64,000 nt of DNA from Catellatospora sp. IY07-71 (GCF_018326265.1 NZ_AP023360.1:3773501-3837500), one strand, 5' to 3'; numbered from the stretch's first letter, positions 16,715-25,635 are shown. A program made the numbers and translations. The notes: generated by a model from the letters alone, not told the origin.

Positions 16715-17494
16715 TCAGTGGGCCGCCTCGCGGTTGTAGCGGGAGCGGGCCCAGAAGAAGCAGAGGACGGTGAGGGCCGCGCACCAGGCGGTGGCGAGCC
16801 AGGCGCTGTCGCCGATGCCGGTGCCCAGGAGCAGGCCGCGGATGGTCTCCATGACCGGGGTGAAGGGCTGGTACTCGGCGGCCCAGCTCACTCCGGCGGG
16901 CATCGAGTCGGTGGGGACGAATCCGCTGCCCAGGAACGGGAGCAGGATCAGCGGCATGGGCAGGTTGCTGGCCGACTCGACGGTGCGCGCGGTCAGGCCG
17001 CAGGCCACGCCGAACCAGATCACGGCGAGCGAGACCAGGGTCAGCATCCCGGTGGCGGCCAGCCACTCGACCGGCGTGGCGTTCGGGCGGAAGCCGACGA
17101 GCAGCGCGACGCCGATCACGACGGCCAGGGCGAGCAGCATCTGCACCAGGTTGCCGACGACGTGGCCGGTCAGCACCGAGGGCCGGAAGATGGCCATGGT
17201 GCGGAACCGGTTGATGATGCCCTCGGTCATGTCCTGCGCCACCCCGATCGCGGTGAGCTGCGCGATGCTCGCGATGGCCAGCAGCAGGATGCCGGGCGTG
17301 ACGTAGTCGGCGTACGCGGCCCGCCCGCCGCCCGCGGCGATGCCGTCGCCCAGCGTGCCGCCGAACACGTACACGAACAGCAGCAGCATGATCACCGGGA
17401 TGCCGACCAGGAAGCCGATCAGCGGGTAGCGGCGGGCGCGCAGCAGGTAGCGCCGCAGCATGGTGGTGGAGTCGCGCAGGGCGTAGGCGGTCAT
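16715..17494 (-). CDS. ABC-2 type permease (DrrB-like)
   Basis: A 259-residue membrane protein with six hydrophobic segments and the ABC-2 signature region ITPG-like VTPGILLLAIASIAQLTAIG and EGIINRFRTMAIFRPSVLTG. It is the membrane half of a DrrAB-type exporter. Its ATG overlaps the ATPase stop as ATGA (17491-17494), so the two proteins are translationally coupled. The exported compound is unknown; drugs, lipids or peptides are all possible for this family. Confidence 0.9.
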   Translation of the reverse strand: MTAYALRDSTTMLRRYLLRARRYPLIGFLVGIPVIMLLLFVYVFGGTLGDGIAAGGGRAAYADYVTPGILLLAIASIAQLTAIGVAQDMTEGIINRFRTMAIFRPSVLTGHVVGNLVQMLLALAVVIGVALLVGFRPNATPVEWLAATGMLTLVSLAVIWFGVACGLTARTVESASNLPMPLILLPFLGSGFVPTDSMPAGVSWAAEYQPFTPVMETIRGLLLGTGIGDSAWLATAWCAALTVLCFFWARSRYNREAAH

Positions 17495-18447
17495 CGGGGG
17501 GTTGCTCCGTCCAGGGCGGCGGCGTCGGGGCGGCCGGTGAGGGTGAGGAAGACGTCGTCCAGGTCGGGGGTGTGCACGGTCAGCTCGGCGACCTCGACGG
17601 CCGCGCCGTCGAGCCGGTCCAGCACCTCGCGCAGCGAGCGCACCCCGCCGTCGCTGGGCACCTGGAGGGTGAGCGCCTCGTCGTCGCGGGTGACCGGGCC
17701 GAGCGCGCGGGCGGCGGTCTCCAGCTCGGCGAGTGCGGCGAAGCGCAGCCGGATGTGCCCGCCCGGGATGAGCCGCTTCAGCTCCGCAGGGGTGCCCTCG
17801 GCGATGATGCGGCCGTGGTCGAGCAGCGCCACCCGGTCGGCGAGCTGGTCGGCCTCCGCCAGGTACTGCGTGGTGAGCAGGATGGTGACGCCGCCCGCGA
17901 CCAGCGCGCGGATGCTGTCCCACATGGTGCGGCGGCTGCGCGGGTCCAGGCCGGTGGTCGGCTCGTCGAGGAACACCACGCGCGGGTCGCCGACCAGGGT
18001 CATCGCCAGGTCGAGCCGCCGGCGCATGCCGCCGGAGTAGGTCGCCACCGGCTTGTCGGCCGCCTCGGTGAGGTCGAACCGGCCCAGCAGGTCCGCGACC
18101 CGGCGGCGGCCCTCCCGCTTGCCCAGGTGGTTCAGGTCGGCCATGAGCGCCAGGTTCTCCCGGGCGGTGAGGTAGCTGTCCACCGCGGAGAACTGGCCGG
18201 TGAGGCCGATCGCGGCGCGCACCGCGTCGGGGTCGGCCGCCGGGTCGTGCCCGGCCACCCGCAGCTGCCCCGCGTCGGGGCGCAGCAGGGTGGACAGGAT
18301 GTGCACGGTGGTGGTCTTGCCCGCGCCGTTCGGGCCGAGCAGGGCGTAGACGGTGCCCGCGGGCACGGTCAGGTCGAGGCCGGTCAGCACGGTCTTGGCG
18401 CCGTACGCCTTACGCAGGCCGCGCACCTCGATGGCGGGGGTGGGCAT
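17491..18447 (-). CDS. ABC transporter ATP-binding protein (DrrA-like)
   Basis: A 318-residue ATPase: Walker A GPNGAGKTTT, Q-loop GLTGQFSAVD, signature YSGGMRRRLDLAM, Walker B VVFLDEPTTGLDP and a switch His-like position in LLTTQYLAEAD. The C-terminal extension of about 90 residues with TPDLDDVFLTLTG is the DrrA-type C-terminal domain. It powers the permease encoded directly after it. Upstream by 12 bp is the DUF4097 gene, in the same operon. Confidence 0.92.
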   Translation of the reverse strand: MPTPAIEVRGLRKAYGAKTVLTGLDLTVPAGTVYALLGPNGAGKTTTVHILSTLLRPDAGQLRVAGHDPAADPDAVRAAIGLTGQFSAVDSYLTARENLALMADLNHLGKREGRRRVADLLGRFDLTEAADKPVATYSGGMRRRLDLAMTLVGDPRVVFLDEPTTGLDPRSRRTMWDSIRALVAGGVTILLTTQYLAEADQLADRVALLDHGRIIAEGTPAELKRLIPGGHIRLRFAALAELETAARALGPVTRDDEALTLQVPSDGGVRSLREVLDRLDGAAVEVAELTVHTPDLDDVFLTLTGRPDAAALDGATPR

Positions 18448-18459
18448 GGTGGTGTCCTC

Positions 18460-19296
18460 TCAGGATCGGTGGATGGTGATGTCGCCCCAGTGGGTGCGGG
18501 CCCGCACCTCGACCCGCTCGTCGGCCTCGGCGGGCCCCGGCGCGCTGTCCAGCGAGTTGCGGATGGCGCCGGAGGTGCGCAGGTCGAGCCAGGCGGCGGT
18601 GCCGTGCGGGATGCCGATCTCCAGGCGGCCCGCGGCGGTCACCAGCGACACCGAGCCGCGTACGGCGGATCCGACGCGGATGTCGCCGTGGGCGGTCTGC
18701 GCGGTGACCCCGCCCAGCGCCCGCTCCACGGTGATGGAGCCGCTCGCGCCGTTGATCCGGGCCAGGCCGGTGACCTCACCGAGCACGCTCTCGCCGTTGG
18801 AGCTCTTGACCACGGCGTCGCCGCCGACGCGCCCGAGCCGGATCCGCCCGGTGCCGGTGGACACCGTGGCGTCGCCGAGCACGTGCTCGGCGCTGATGTC
18901 GCCCGCGCCGGTCTCCGCGCGCAGCGGGCCGGTCTCGTCGAACCGGATCCGGCCGTATCCGCTCTGGTAGCGGCACTGCCCGAGCGGGCCCTCGGCGGTC
19001 AGCTCGCCGATCCCGGCGTCGCCGTCCACCGACGAGCCGGCCGGCAGCGCGATGTCCACCTCGATGGAGCCGGGGCGGCCCCACATGGAGTTGAGGTGCT
19101 TGGGGGTGCGGATCAGCAGCCGGCCGTCGGCGTACTCGACGCGGGTCTCCTCGGCTGCCTTGGCCGCCTTGGCGCTGTTGTTGGCCGGGCGCACCTCGAC
19201 CACGGTGTCGGTGCGCTCGCCGGCGGTGATGCGCACGTCGGCGGCGAGCAGGCTCAGCGTCACGGCGACGGGCTGGGGGGTGTCGAAAACGGGCAT
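18460..19296 (-). CDS. DUF4097-type beta-helical protein
   Basis: A 278-residue protein built of short repeating beta turns (GDISAEHVLGDATVSTGTGRI, HGDIRVGSAVRGSVSLVTAA), the pattern of DUF4097 putative adhesin-like proteins. There is no signal peptide or membrane helix, so it is probably cytoplasmic despite the family name. It is the second gene of the RHH-DUF4097-ATPase-permease operon; the same order recurs in other actinobacteria. Its task relative to the exporter is unknown. Confidence 0.8.
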   Translation of the reverse strand: MPVFDTPQPVAVTLSLLAADVRITAGERTDTVVEVRPANNSAKAAKAAEETRVEYADGRLLIRTPKHLNSMWGRPGSIEVDIALPAGSSVDGDAGIGELTAEGPLGQCRYQSGYGRIRFDETGPLRAETGAGDISAEHVLGDATVSTGTGRIRLGRVGGDAVVKSSNGESVLGEVTGLARINGASGSITVERALGGVTAQTAHGDIRVGSAVRGSVSLVTAAGRLEIGIPHGTAAWLDLRTSGAIRNSLDSAPGPAEADERVEVRARTHWGDITIHRS

Positions 19297-19388
19297 GGTG
19301 GTGCCCTCCCTCGGTTCTGGTCGATCAGGTGGGACCGCCGGACGGCGGGGTACGTCTGCGCGCCGGAGCGCGTGTTGCGGGCGGCGGG

Positions 19389-19898
19389 CTAGCGCACCCA
19401 GCCCGTGAAGCGCTGGCCGAGGTCGGGGCCCCGCTCGGCCGTGGCGCGGCGCTCGGCGGGTGCGTCCAGGGCGCCGGCGGCGGCCCGCACCAGCCAGGTG
19501 TTGACCGACAGGCGCTCGCGCCCGGCCGCCTCCTCGATGCGGGTCTTCAGATCGTCGGGCAGGCGCAGGTTGATCCGCGAGGTGGCGGCGCCGCCGGCGG
19601 ACTCGTCCCAGGCGGGGGCCGGGGCGGCCGGGGCGGGTGCGGCCTCGGTCTCGGCCTGCGGCAGGTGCACCACGAATCCGGGGTTCACCCCGCGCAGCCG
19701 TACGTCGACAGAGCCCGGAGCCAGGTCGCGGGTGATCTCGTCGGCCGCGGCGGACAGCGCCTCCAGCAGGGTGAGCCGGATGGCCGACTCCAGCGGGGCG
19801 GTGAGGCGCTCGGCCAGCGCGCGGGCCTCCGCGCCACCGGCCTCGGCGGCGACGGCGAGCTCGGCGCGCAGCTTCTCGACATACGGCGTCAGGTCCAT
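19389..19898 (-). CDS. RHH (HicB/CopG-type) regulator, likely autorepressor
   Basis: A 169-residue protein with a helical N-terminus (MDLTPYVEKLRAELAVAAEA), an Ala/Pro linker and a C-terminal ribbon-helix-helix: strand INLRLPDD, helix LKTRIEEAAGRER and helix SVNTWLVRAAAGAL. RHH dimers bind tandem operator half-sites. ATG 19898 gives a protein starting at the helical domain; a longer start would run into the operator. It leads the operon with DUF4097 and the ABC exporter, and an array of TGGCACCAC repeats lies right at its promoter, so autoregulation is likely. No toxin gene is adjacent. Confidence 0.82.
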   Translation of the reverse strand: MDLTPYVEKLRAELAVAAEAGGAEARALAERLTAPLESAIRLTLLEALSAAADEITRDLAPGSVDVRLRGVNPGFVVHLPQAETEAAPAPAAPAPAWDESAGGAATSRINLRLPDDLKTRIEEAAGRERLSVNTWLVRAAAGALDAPAERRATAERGPDLGQRFTGWVR

Positions 19899-19907
19899 GG
19901 CATCACT

Positions 19908-19959
19908 ATGGCACCACGGTGGCACCACGTGCAACCACTTTGGCGCAGGGTGGTGTCAT
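19908..19959. promoter_or_regulatory. Phased operator array for the RHH regulator
   Basis: TGGCACCAC at 19909-19917 and 19920-19928, TGCAACCAC at 19930-19938, then the inverted GTGGTGTCAT at 19950-19959. The direct copies are 11 and 10 bases apart, i.e. one helical turn, as expected for cooperative RHH dimers. The first copy overlaps the presumed -10 region of the RHH gene. Confidence 0.65.
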
Positions 19960-20150
19960 CGGGGCCATCACCGCAGGTTCAGCTGATCGGCGGAGGTCGA
20001 GGTACCCGGGGCAGGGTGACGAGGTGCCGGGGTCGCCGATACCCTCTCCGGATGTGCAGGCGGGCGGTGGGTCCGTCGGCCATGCCGCGTACCCCCGCGC
20101 GGTGTGGCTCATCCGCCGGCATCGCTTTCGCGATCTATGGAGGATGACGT

Positions 20151-21626
20151 ATGTCTCTGGGCGAGCAGCACGGCCAGCGTGACGACCTGGCCGCACGGCC
20201 GAACTTCGAGGTCACCCTGCGCGGGTACGACAAGCGCCAGGTCGACCACTACCTCGCGCAGCTCGACAGCGAGATGTCCACGCTGTCGGCCGAGCGCGAG
20301 CGCGCCGTGGTGCAGGTCCGCGAGCTGACCGAGCGGCTCAAGCGGCAGCACACCGACCTGGCCGAGCTGGCCGAGCTGCGCCAGCGCCCGCCGCAGGTGG
20401 AGCGGGCGTCGTTCCGCCACCTCGGCCCGATGGTGGACCAGATCCTCGACCTGGCCGAGAAGCAGGCCGAGCAGATCACCACCACCACGGCGCAGCAGAT
20501 GCAGCACCACAAGGCCGAGGCGGAGAAGATCCTCGCCGAGGCCCAGGAGCGGGCCGACCGGATGCGGGTCGACAGCGAGGCCGCCATGGAGCGCGCCGAG
20601 CAGGAGCTCAAGCGGGTGCAGGAGGCCAACGCCCAGCAGGCCGAGCACGCCCAGGCCGAGGCCGAGGCGATGGTCGAGGCGGCCCGGGTGCGCATGCAGC
20701 AGGAGATCGAGGCGGCGCGGGCGCAGACCCAGCAGGAGATCTCGCAGTGGAAGGCCAACGTCGAGCGCGAACTCGGCGAACTGCGGTCCAGCGCCGAGCG
20801 GGAGATCGCCGGGCAGCGCACCGCGACCAACCAGAAGAACGCCGCGCTGCAGGCCGAGGCCCAGCAGTACGCCACCGACCTGCGCCGCCGCGCCGACGAC
20901 CAGAACGCCGCGCACCAGCAGCAGCTGACCGTGGTGCAGCAGGAGATCCGGGCCCGCCGTCAGGCGCTGGCCCAGCTGCAGGCCGAGCTGGACATCGCGC
21001 AGCAGCGCCTGGTGCAGTCGCGCCAGGAGGGCGCCGTCGCCGAGCGCGAGGTGGCCCAGCTCCAGCAGCGCCTGTCCGAGATCAACAAGGACCTGCACAC
21101 CGAGATGCAGCGCCTGGACGAGGCGCGCCGGGCGGCCGAGTCGGCCGAGCGCCACGCCGTGGCGGTGCGGGCCCGGGTGCAGCGTGAGGCCGAGCGGGTG
21201 GCCAACCTGGCCGCCGCCGCCGTGATGGCCGCCGCCGTGGGCGGCGTGGAGACGGGGGAGTACCCGCGGGTGCAGGTGCGCCAGCCGGGCTCCGCGCGGC
21301 ACTCCGCGGCGGAGGTCGACGTCGAGGACGTGGCCGCCGCCGTGGTGCCGGACATCGCCGAGCACGTCGCCGCCGAGATCGTCGCCGAGGCGCTCGACGC
21401 CGCCCACGAGGAGCTGGACGAGTCGGACGCGCGCGGGTCGCAGGACGGCCACCCGCTGCACGACGAGCGCGAGGAGCACGCTCCGCACGCCGCCGAGCAG
21501 CACGAGGAGTATGAGCAGCACGGCGCCGAGCACGAGGAGCAGCGGCACGCCGAGCACAACGGCCGCCACAACGGCCACCCGATCCCCGTGCAGCGCGCGG
21601 CGGAGGAGCGGGTCGGCGCCGAATAG
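20151..21626 (+). CDS. DivIVA-domain filament-like coiled-coil protein
   Basis: A 491-residue protein with a DivIVA N-terminal motif (FEVTLRGYDKRQVDHYLAQL, residues 19-38) followed by roughly 330 residues of nearly uninterrupted coiled coil and an acidic, His/Glu-rich disordered tail. This architecture resembles actinobacterial cytoskeletal organisers acting at hyphal tips, such as Scy/FilP-type proteins, but I cannot assign orthology. ATG 20151 has GGAGG at ideal spacing. A hairpin terminator follows. About 190 bp upstream, between this gene and the RHH operator, shows no gene. Confidence 0.85.
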   Translation: MSLGEQHGQRDDLAARPNFEVTLRGYDKRQVDHYLAQLDSEMSTLSAERERAVVQVRELTERLKRQHTDLAELAELRQRPPQVERASFRHLGPMVDQILDLAEKQAEQITTTTAQQMQHHKAEAEKILAEAQERADRMRVDSEAAMERAEQELKRVQEANAQQAEHAQAEAEAMVEAARVRMQQEIEAARAQTQQEISQWKANVERELGELRSSAEREIAGQRTATNQKNAALQAEAQQYATDLRRRADDQNAAHQQQLTVVQQEIRARRQALAQLQAELDIAQQRLVQSRQEGAVAEREVAQLQQRLSEINKDLHTEMQRLDEARRAAESAERHAVAVRARVQREAERVANLAAAAVMAAAVGGVETGEYPRVQVRQPGSARHSAAEVDVEDVAAAVVPDIAEHVAAEIVAEALDAAHEELDESDARGSQDGHPLHDEREEHAPHAAEQHEEYEQHGAEHEEQRHAEHNGRHNGHPIPVQRAAEERVGAE

Positions 21627-21637
21627 CAGCAGCTCAC

Positions 21638-21670
21638 GAGGGCCCGTTCGCGTCATGCGAGCGGGCCCTC
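21638..21670 (+). terminator. Hairpin terminator after the DivIVA protein gene
   Basis: GAGGGCCCG pairs with CGGGCCCTC around a 15-base loop, 11 bases after the stop codon. There is no T tract, as is common in actinobacteria. Confidence 0.65.
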
Positions 21671-21698
21671 GGCATACCCCCATGTCTCGGTATTTGGG

Positions 21699-21729
21699 AA
21701 TTAATAGTAAGGCTTATTGACTGTTAATT
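21699..21729 (+). promoter_or_regulatory. Inverted-repeat operator candidate of chitinase 2
   Basis: AATTAATAGT and ACTGTTAATT form 10-base arms with one mismatch around AAGGCTTATTG. It is strikingly AT-rich and about 65 bases before the chitinase start. It shares the words AGTAAGGCTT and TTGACTGT with the element before chitinase 1. Confidence 0.5.
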
Positions 21730-21791
21730 ATCGAGCGGCGACGATCCAGGAACCCTCCATGCTCCCCGTCCTCAGAACGGAGCAGCTCGAT

Positions 21792-23717
21792 ATGAACAGA
21801 TTGCGCGCCGCCGCCGCGGCCGCCGCGACCGCCCTGGTCGCCGCCCTTGCCGTCACCGCCCTGCAGACCCCCGCCAGCGCCGCCGAGGTGCTCGTCAACG
21901 GCGGTCTGGAGTCGGGTTCGCTCTCCCCGTGGAGCTGCACCGGCGGGCTCGGCAGCGTGGTGTCGACCCCGGTCCGCACCGGCACCAAGGCGCTGCAGGG
22001 CGCCGCCAGCTCCTCCGACAACGCCAAGTGCACGCAGACCGTGTCCGTGGTGTCCGGCACCCAGTACACGCTGTCGGCGTGGGTGCGCGGCAGCTACGTC
22101 TACCTCGGCGTGAACGGCGGCACCTCGACCTGGACCCCGAACGCGACCAGCTGGACGCAGCTGACCCTCACCTTCACCGCCGCCAGCAGTTCGATCCAGG
22201 TGTACCTGCACGGTTGGTACGGCACCGGCACGTACCACGCCGACGACATCTCGCTGCAGGGGCAGGGCGGCACCGGGCCGCAGGTCCCGGGCGCGCCCGG
22301 CAACCCGTCGGCCGGCTCGATCACCAACACCTCGGTCGCGCTGTCCTGGGGCGCCTCCTCCGGCACCGTGAGCGGCTACCGGGTGTACGAGGGCAGCACC
22401 GTCGTCTCGTCGCCCACCGGCACCTCGGCCACCATCAGCGGCCTGGGCGCGTGCACCACGCACACCTACTCGGTGGCCGCGTACAACAGCGCGGGTGAAT
22501 CGGCTCGCTCCGGCTCCGTCACGGTGACCACCACCGGCTGCGGCACCGGCGTGCCCGGCGTGCCCGGCAACCTCCGGGTCACCGGCGCCACCGACACCTC
22601 GCTGTCGCTGGCCTGGAACGCCTCCTCCGGCACCGTCACCGGCTACCGCGTGTACGAGGGCGGCACCCTGCGCACCACGGTCACCGGTCTCAGCGCCACC
22701 CTGTCCGGCCTGGGCACCTGCTCCAGCCACACGTACACGGTGCGCGCCTACAACGGCACCGGCGAGTCGGCCGCGGCGACCGTGTCCGGCACGACCACCG
22801 GCTGCACCACCGGCACCCTGCCCAAGCACCTGCTCACCGGGTACTGGCAGAACTTCGTCAACGGGGCCACCCCGCTGCGGCTGTCGTCGGTCCCGACCAC
22901 GTACGACATCGTCGCGGTCGCCTTCGCCGACGCGGTCGCCGGCACGCCCGGCGCGGTGAGCTTCCACGTGGACGCGGGGCTCTCCTCCGCGCTGGGCGGC
23001 TACACCGCCGCGCAGTTCAAGGCGGACGTGGCCACGCTGAAGTCGCGCAACCAGAAGGTGATCCTGTCCGTCGGCGGTGAGCTGGGCAGCGTCTCGGTCG
23101 GCAACGCCACGGCCGCGACCAACTTCGCCAACACCCTCTACAACCTGATCACCGAGTACGGCTTCAACGGCGTCGACATCGACCTGGAGAACGGGCTCAA
23201 CGCCACGTACATGGAGCAGGCGCTGCGCAACCTGCGCTCCCGGGTGGGCAGCGGCCTGATCATCACGATGGCGCCGCAGACGATCGACATGCAGTCGACG
23301 GGGGCGGGCTACTTCTCGCTGGCGCTGGCCATCAAGGACATCCTGACCATCGTGCACACCCAGTTCTACAACTCGGGCAGCATGCTGGGCTGCGACCAGC
23401 AGTTCGCGTACTCCCAGGCCACGATCAACTTCCTGACCGCGCTCGCCTGCATCCAGCTGCAGAGCGCCCTGCGCCCGGACCAGATCGCGCTCGGCCTGCC
23501 CGCCACCACCCAGGCGGCGGGCGGCGGCTACGTCAACCCGACGGTCGTCAACAACGCGCTCAACTGCCTGGCGGCCGGCACCAACTGCGGCAGCTTCGTC
23601 CCGCCGGCCCGCTGGCCCTCCATCCGCGGCGCCATGACGTGGTCCATCAACTGGGACGCGGCCAACGGCTACAACTTCGCCAACACCGTCCACAACCACC
23701 TCGTCACCATGCCGTGA
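21792..23717 (+). CDS. Secreted multidomain GH18 chitinase
   Basis: A 641-residue secreted enzyme. Order: signal peptide (1-33, ending TPASA), a beta-sandwich carbohydrate-binding module (about 34-157, VLVNGGLESGSLSPWSC to YHADDISLQG), two fibronectin type III repeats (about 165-340, each with SGTVxGYRVYEG), and a GH18 barrel (345-641). The catalytic motif is FNGVDIDLENG near residue 465 with the proton-donor Glu; MTWSINWDAANG closes the barrel. It acts on extracellular chitin. ATG 21792 is preceded by GGAG and opens directly on the signal peptide. A GAAGGGCACCTTC hairpin follows the stop. Confidence 0.93.
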   Translation: MNRLRAAAAAAATALVAALAVTALQTPASAAEVLVNGGLESGSLSPWSCTGGLGSVVSTPVRTGTKALQGAASSSDNAKCTQTVSVVSGTQYTLSAWVRGSYVYLGVNGGTSTWTPNATSWTQLTLTFTAASSSIQVYLHGWYGTGTYHADDISLQGQGGTGPQVPGAPGNPSAGSITNTSVALSWGASSGTVSGYRVYEGSTVVSSPTGTSATISGLGACTTHTYSVAAYNSAGESARSGSVTVTTTGCGTGVPGVPGNLRVTGATDTSLSLAWNASSGTVTGYRVYEGGTLRTTVTGLSATLSGLGTCSSHTYTVRAYNGTGESAAATVSGTTTGCTTGTLPKHLLTGYWQNFVNGATPLRLSSVPTTYDIVAVAFADAVAGTPGAVSFHVDAGLSSALGGYTAAQFKADVATLKSRNQKVILSVGGELGSVSVGNATAATNFANTLYNLITEYGFNGVDIDLENGLNATYMEQALRNLRSRVGSGLIITMAPQTIDMQSTGAGYFSLALAIKDILTIVHTQFYNSGSMLGCDQQFAYSQATINFLTALACIQLQSALRPDQIALGLPATTQAAGGGYVNPTVVNNALNCLAAGTNCGSFVPPARWPSIRGAMTWSINWDAANGYNFANTVHNHLVTMP

Positions 23718-23721
23718 CGAA

Positions 23722-23769
23722 AGGAAGGGCACCTTCTTATCGTTATATGCATAAGAAGGTGCCCTTCCT
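23722..23769. repeat. GAAGGGCACCTTC hairpin repeat, copy 2
   Basis: The 19-base arm AGGAAGGGCACCTTCTTAT is perfectly complementary to ATAAGAAGGTGCCCTTCCT across a 10-base loop. It starts a few bases after the chitinase stop and may terminate it. Confidence 0.85.
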
Positions 23770-23841
23770 AACCTTCTGTCGTCGGTTAGTTGTCAGCGCT
23801 GGATCTTGATTTGGCGGCGGCTGCTCGGCACGATTTCGGCC

Positions 23842-24450
23842 ATGACGCTCCGGGCACCCCTCGCCGCGCTGGTCCTCGCGACCACGCTCGCCACCGCCGC
23901 CTGCACGGGCGAGACCCCCTCCGCCACCTCTCCGGCGCCCAGCGGCACCACGGGCGCGACCATCGCCGCCGTCGACCCGCCCGCGGCCGGGGACCGCGAC
24001 GCCTGCCTGGCCGGCAAGTGGTCGGCCGACGTCGACGCCATGGCCGAGAACGTGTCCAAGATGGGCGGCATGACGAACGCGACCGGCTCCGGCACCGGCA
24101 ACCTCACGCTGGAGTTCGGCGACCAGATGACCATCACGTACGACGACGTGGTCTTCTCGCTCACCATGGAGATCTCCGGCTCGAAGGCCGTCGGCAAGAA
24201 CACCGTGAACGGCTCCGCGACCAGCACCGAGTACCACGCCAAGGACGGGAAGATCACGGGTGTGATGCCCGGCGGGAAGATCTCCACGAAGACCGTCGTG
24301 GTCCTCAACGGCGTCGAGACGCCGACGACCACGGGCGGCTACGACGGCAACCTCGACCTGTCCAAGGGCACCCTGGCCTACACCTGCTCCGGTGACACGG
24401 CGACGCTGAACAACGGCTTCTTCGCCATGCCGCTGAAGAAGATCTCCTGA
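23842..24450 (+). CDS. Putative lipoprotein of unknown function
   Basis: A 202-residue protein with a lipoprotein signal: hydrophobic LAALVLATTLATAAC, with the lipobox cysteine near residue 22. A Ser/Pro/Thr-rich tether and a beta-rich domain follow (DRDACLAGKWSADV and SGTGNLTLEFGDQMTITYDD, closing GTLAYTCSGD). This looks like a small extracellular beta-barrel or lipocalin-like module, but the family is not recognised. ATG 23842 is chosen because it opens on the signal; the in-frame start 12 codons upstream adds an unusual leader. Confidence 0.7.
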   Translation: MTLRAPLAALVLATTLATAACTGETPSATSPAPSGTTGATIAAVDPPAAGDRDACLAGKWSADVDAMAENVSKMGGMTNATGSGTGNLTLEFGDQMTITYDDVVFSLTMEISGSKAVGKNTVNGSATSTEYHAKDGKITGVMPGGKISTKTVVVLNGVETPTTTGGYDGNLDLSKGTLAYTCSGDTATLNNGFFAMPLKKIS

Positions 24451-24463
24451 TCCGTCGCGCTTC

Positions 24464-24500
24464 GGCGCCGGCCCGCCTGGATGACAGGCGGGCCGGCGCC
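24464..24500. terminator. Bidirectional terminator hairpin
   Basis: GGCGCCGGCCCGCCTG pairs perfectly with CAGGCGGGCCGGCGCC around a five-base loop, between the convergent lipoprotein and SUFU genes. Confidence 0.8.
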
Positions 24501-24511
24501 GTTGACGGGCG

Positions 24512-25555
24512 TCAGCCGATCTCGGCGACCACGTTGCCGTCGGCGTCGCGGATCTGCGAGCGCACGATCCGCACCACCAGCCCCGGCGCCCCGGGCACGG
24601 TGTACGTGCCCGCGACCGGGCGCAGCGTCTCCGCCAGCGCCACGGCCGCGCCGGCGGGCAGCACCACCTCGATCGCGCCGTCGCCCACCTCGGCGACGCC
24701 GTACGCGTCCCCGGTCCGGAACAGCACGGCCCCGTCGGGCCCGTCGACGACCAGCCCCCGGTCGTAGGCCAGCCGCGCGCCCAGCACCCCGGCGAGCCGC
24801 GTCGCCGCGTTCGCGCCGAACCGGACGGTGGTCACCCCGCCGTCGAGCTGCCAGCCCACGTCCGACACGAACAGCGCGCCGGTCGACGAGCCGTCGCGGC
24901 GCACGCCCTCCTCGATCGCGGCCGCGATGCCGGGCTCGCCGGTGAGGTCGCCCCGGTCGAGGTCGGTGACGAGCAGCGGCAGCCGGGGCAGCAGCACGTC
25001 GAGCAGCCGGCCCGTGTCCCAGCGCTCGATGACGGCGTACTCCTCCAGGGTCAAGCCCACCACCTGCAGGAACACGACCCGGCCGTGCGGGGTGTCGATG
25101 GTGCCGAGTTCGGGGTCCTCGGCGAAGGCGGCGGCCTGGATCGCCGTGTCGGGCCGGGCGAGCGAGATCGGGCCGTTCAGGTTCAGGTGGTGCCCGGGGC
25201 CGAAGACGTTGCCGGAGTTGAAGACGTACCGCGCGAGGTTCTGCAGCAGGCTGACGGCCCAGAGCGGCGGGTCCTCGTCGCCGGGCGCGCGGGCCGTCCG
25301 GAAGGTGAACTCGAAACCCCAGCCGGACTGCTCCGGGTCCTCCCACTCCTTGCGGTACAGCTCGGACATGCCGTAGCTGACCAGATGCCAGTGGTCGTCG
25401 CGGCGGTAGACGCTGACGCCGTCCAGGGGGTCGGGGCCGCCTATTCGCCATTTGATCACCGTGCCGTAGTGCAGCGGGTCCACGCCGGGATAGAGCGGGG
25501 CGAGCGCGGCGTCGATGGCGTCCCAGCCGGGGTAGGTCTCGTCGTCGTCGGTCAT
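24512..25555 (-). CDS. SUFU (suppressor-of-fused) domain protein
   Basis: A 347-residue cytoplasmic protein. Residues about 20-190 match bacterial SUFU domains: GWDAIDAALAPLYPGVDPLHYGT, DPLDGVSVYRRDDHWHLVSYGMSELY, the EQSGWGFEFTFR block and VVFLQVVGLTLEEY. Bacterial SUFU proteins are of unknown function, though some act as immunity proteins next to polymorphic toxins; no toxin gene is adjacent here. The C-terminal 150 residues contain a second, unrecognised domain (VSDVGWQLDGGVTTVRFG). It is divergent from the ArsR gene. Confidence 0.8.
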   Translation of the reverse strand: MTDDDETYPGWDAIDAALAPLYPGVDPLHYGTVIKWRIGGPDPLDGVSVYRRDDHWHLVSYGMSELYRKEWEDPEQSGWGFEFTFRTARAPGDEDPPLWAVSLLQNLARYVFNSGNVFGPGHHLNLNGPISLARPDTAIQAAAFAEDPELGTIDTPHGRVVFLQVVGLTLEEYAVIERWDTGRLLDVLLPRLPLLVTDLDRGDLTGEPGIAAAIEEGVRRDGSSTGALFVSDVGWQLDGGVTTVRFGANAATRLAGVLGARLAYDRGLVVDGPDGAVLFRTGDAYGVAEVGDGAIEVVLPAGAAVALAETLRPVAGTYTVPGAPGLVVRIVRSQIRDADGNVVAEIG

Positions 25556-25635
25556 GGGCGGTCAATCTACGGGTGGTTCACGACATCGGGGGTATGGGTT
25601 GCATGCGCCCCCAGTGACGTGCATACTCAACTTGT

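Noticed and set aside
19389-19898. Interpretation of the RHH protein as a HicB antitoxin
   Set aside because: No HicA-like or other toxin gene is adjacent; the gene heads an exporter operon with its own operator.
21714-23732. A minus-strand open frame of 672 codons opposite chitinase 2
   Set aside because: The plus strand encodes a complete GH18 enzyme with signal peptide; the antisense product has low complexity and no motif.
24512-25555. SUFU protein as part of a polymorphic toxin-immunity locus
   Set aside because: The neighbours are a lipoprotein and an ArsR/SRPBCC pair; no toxin, secretion or Rhs-like gene is nearby.
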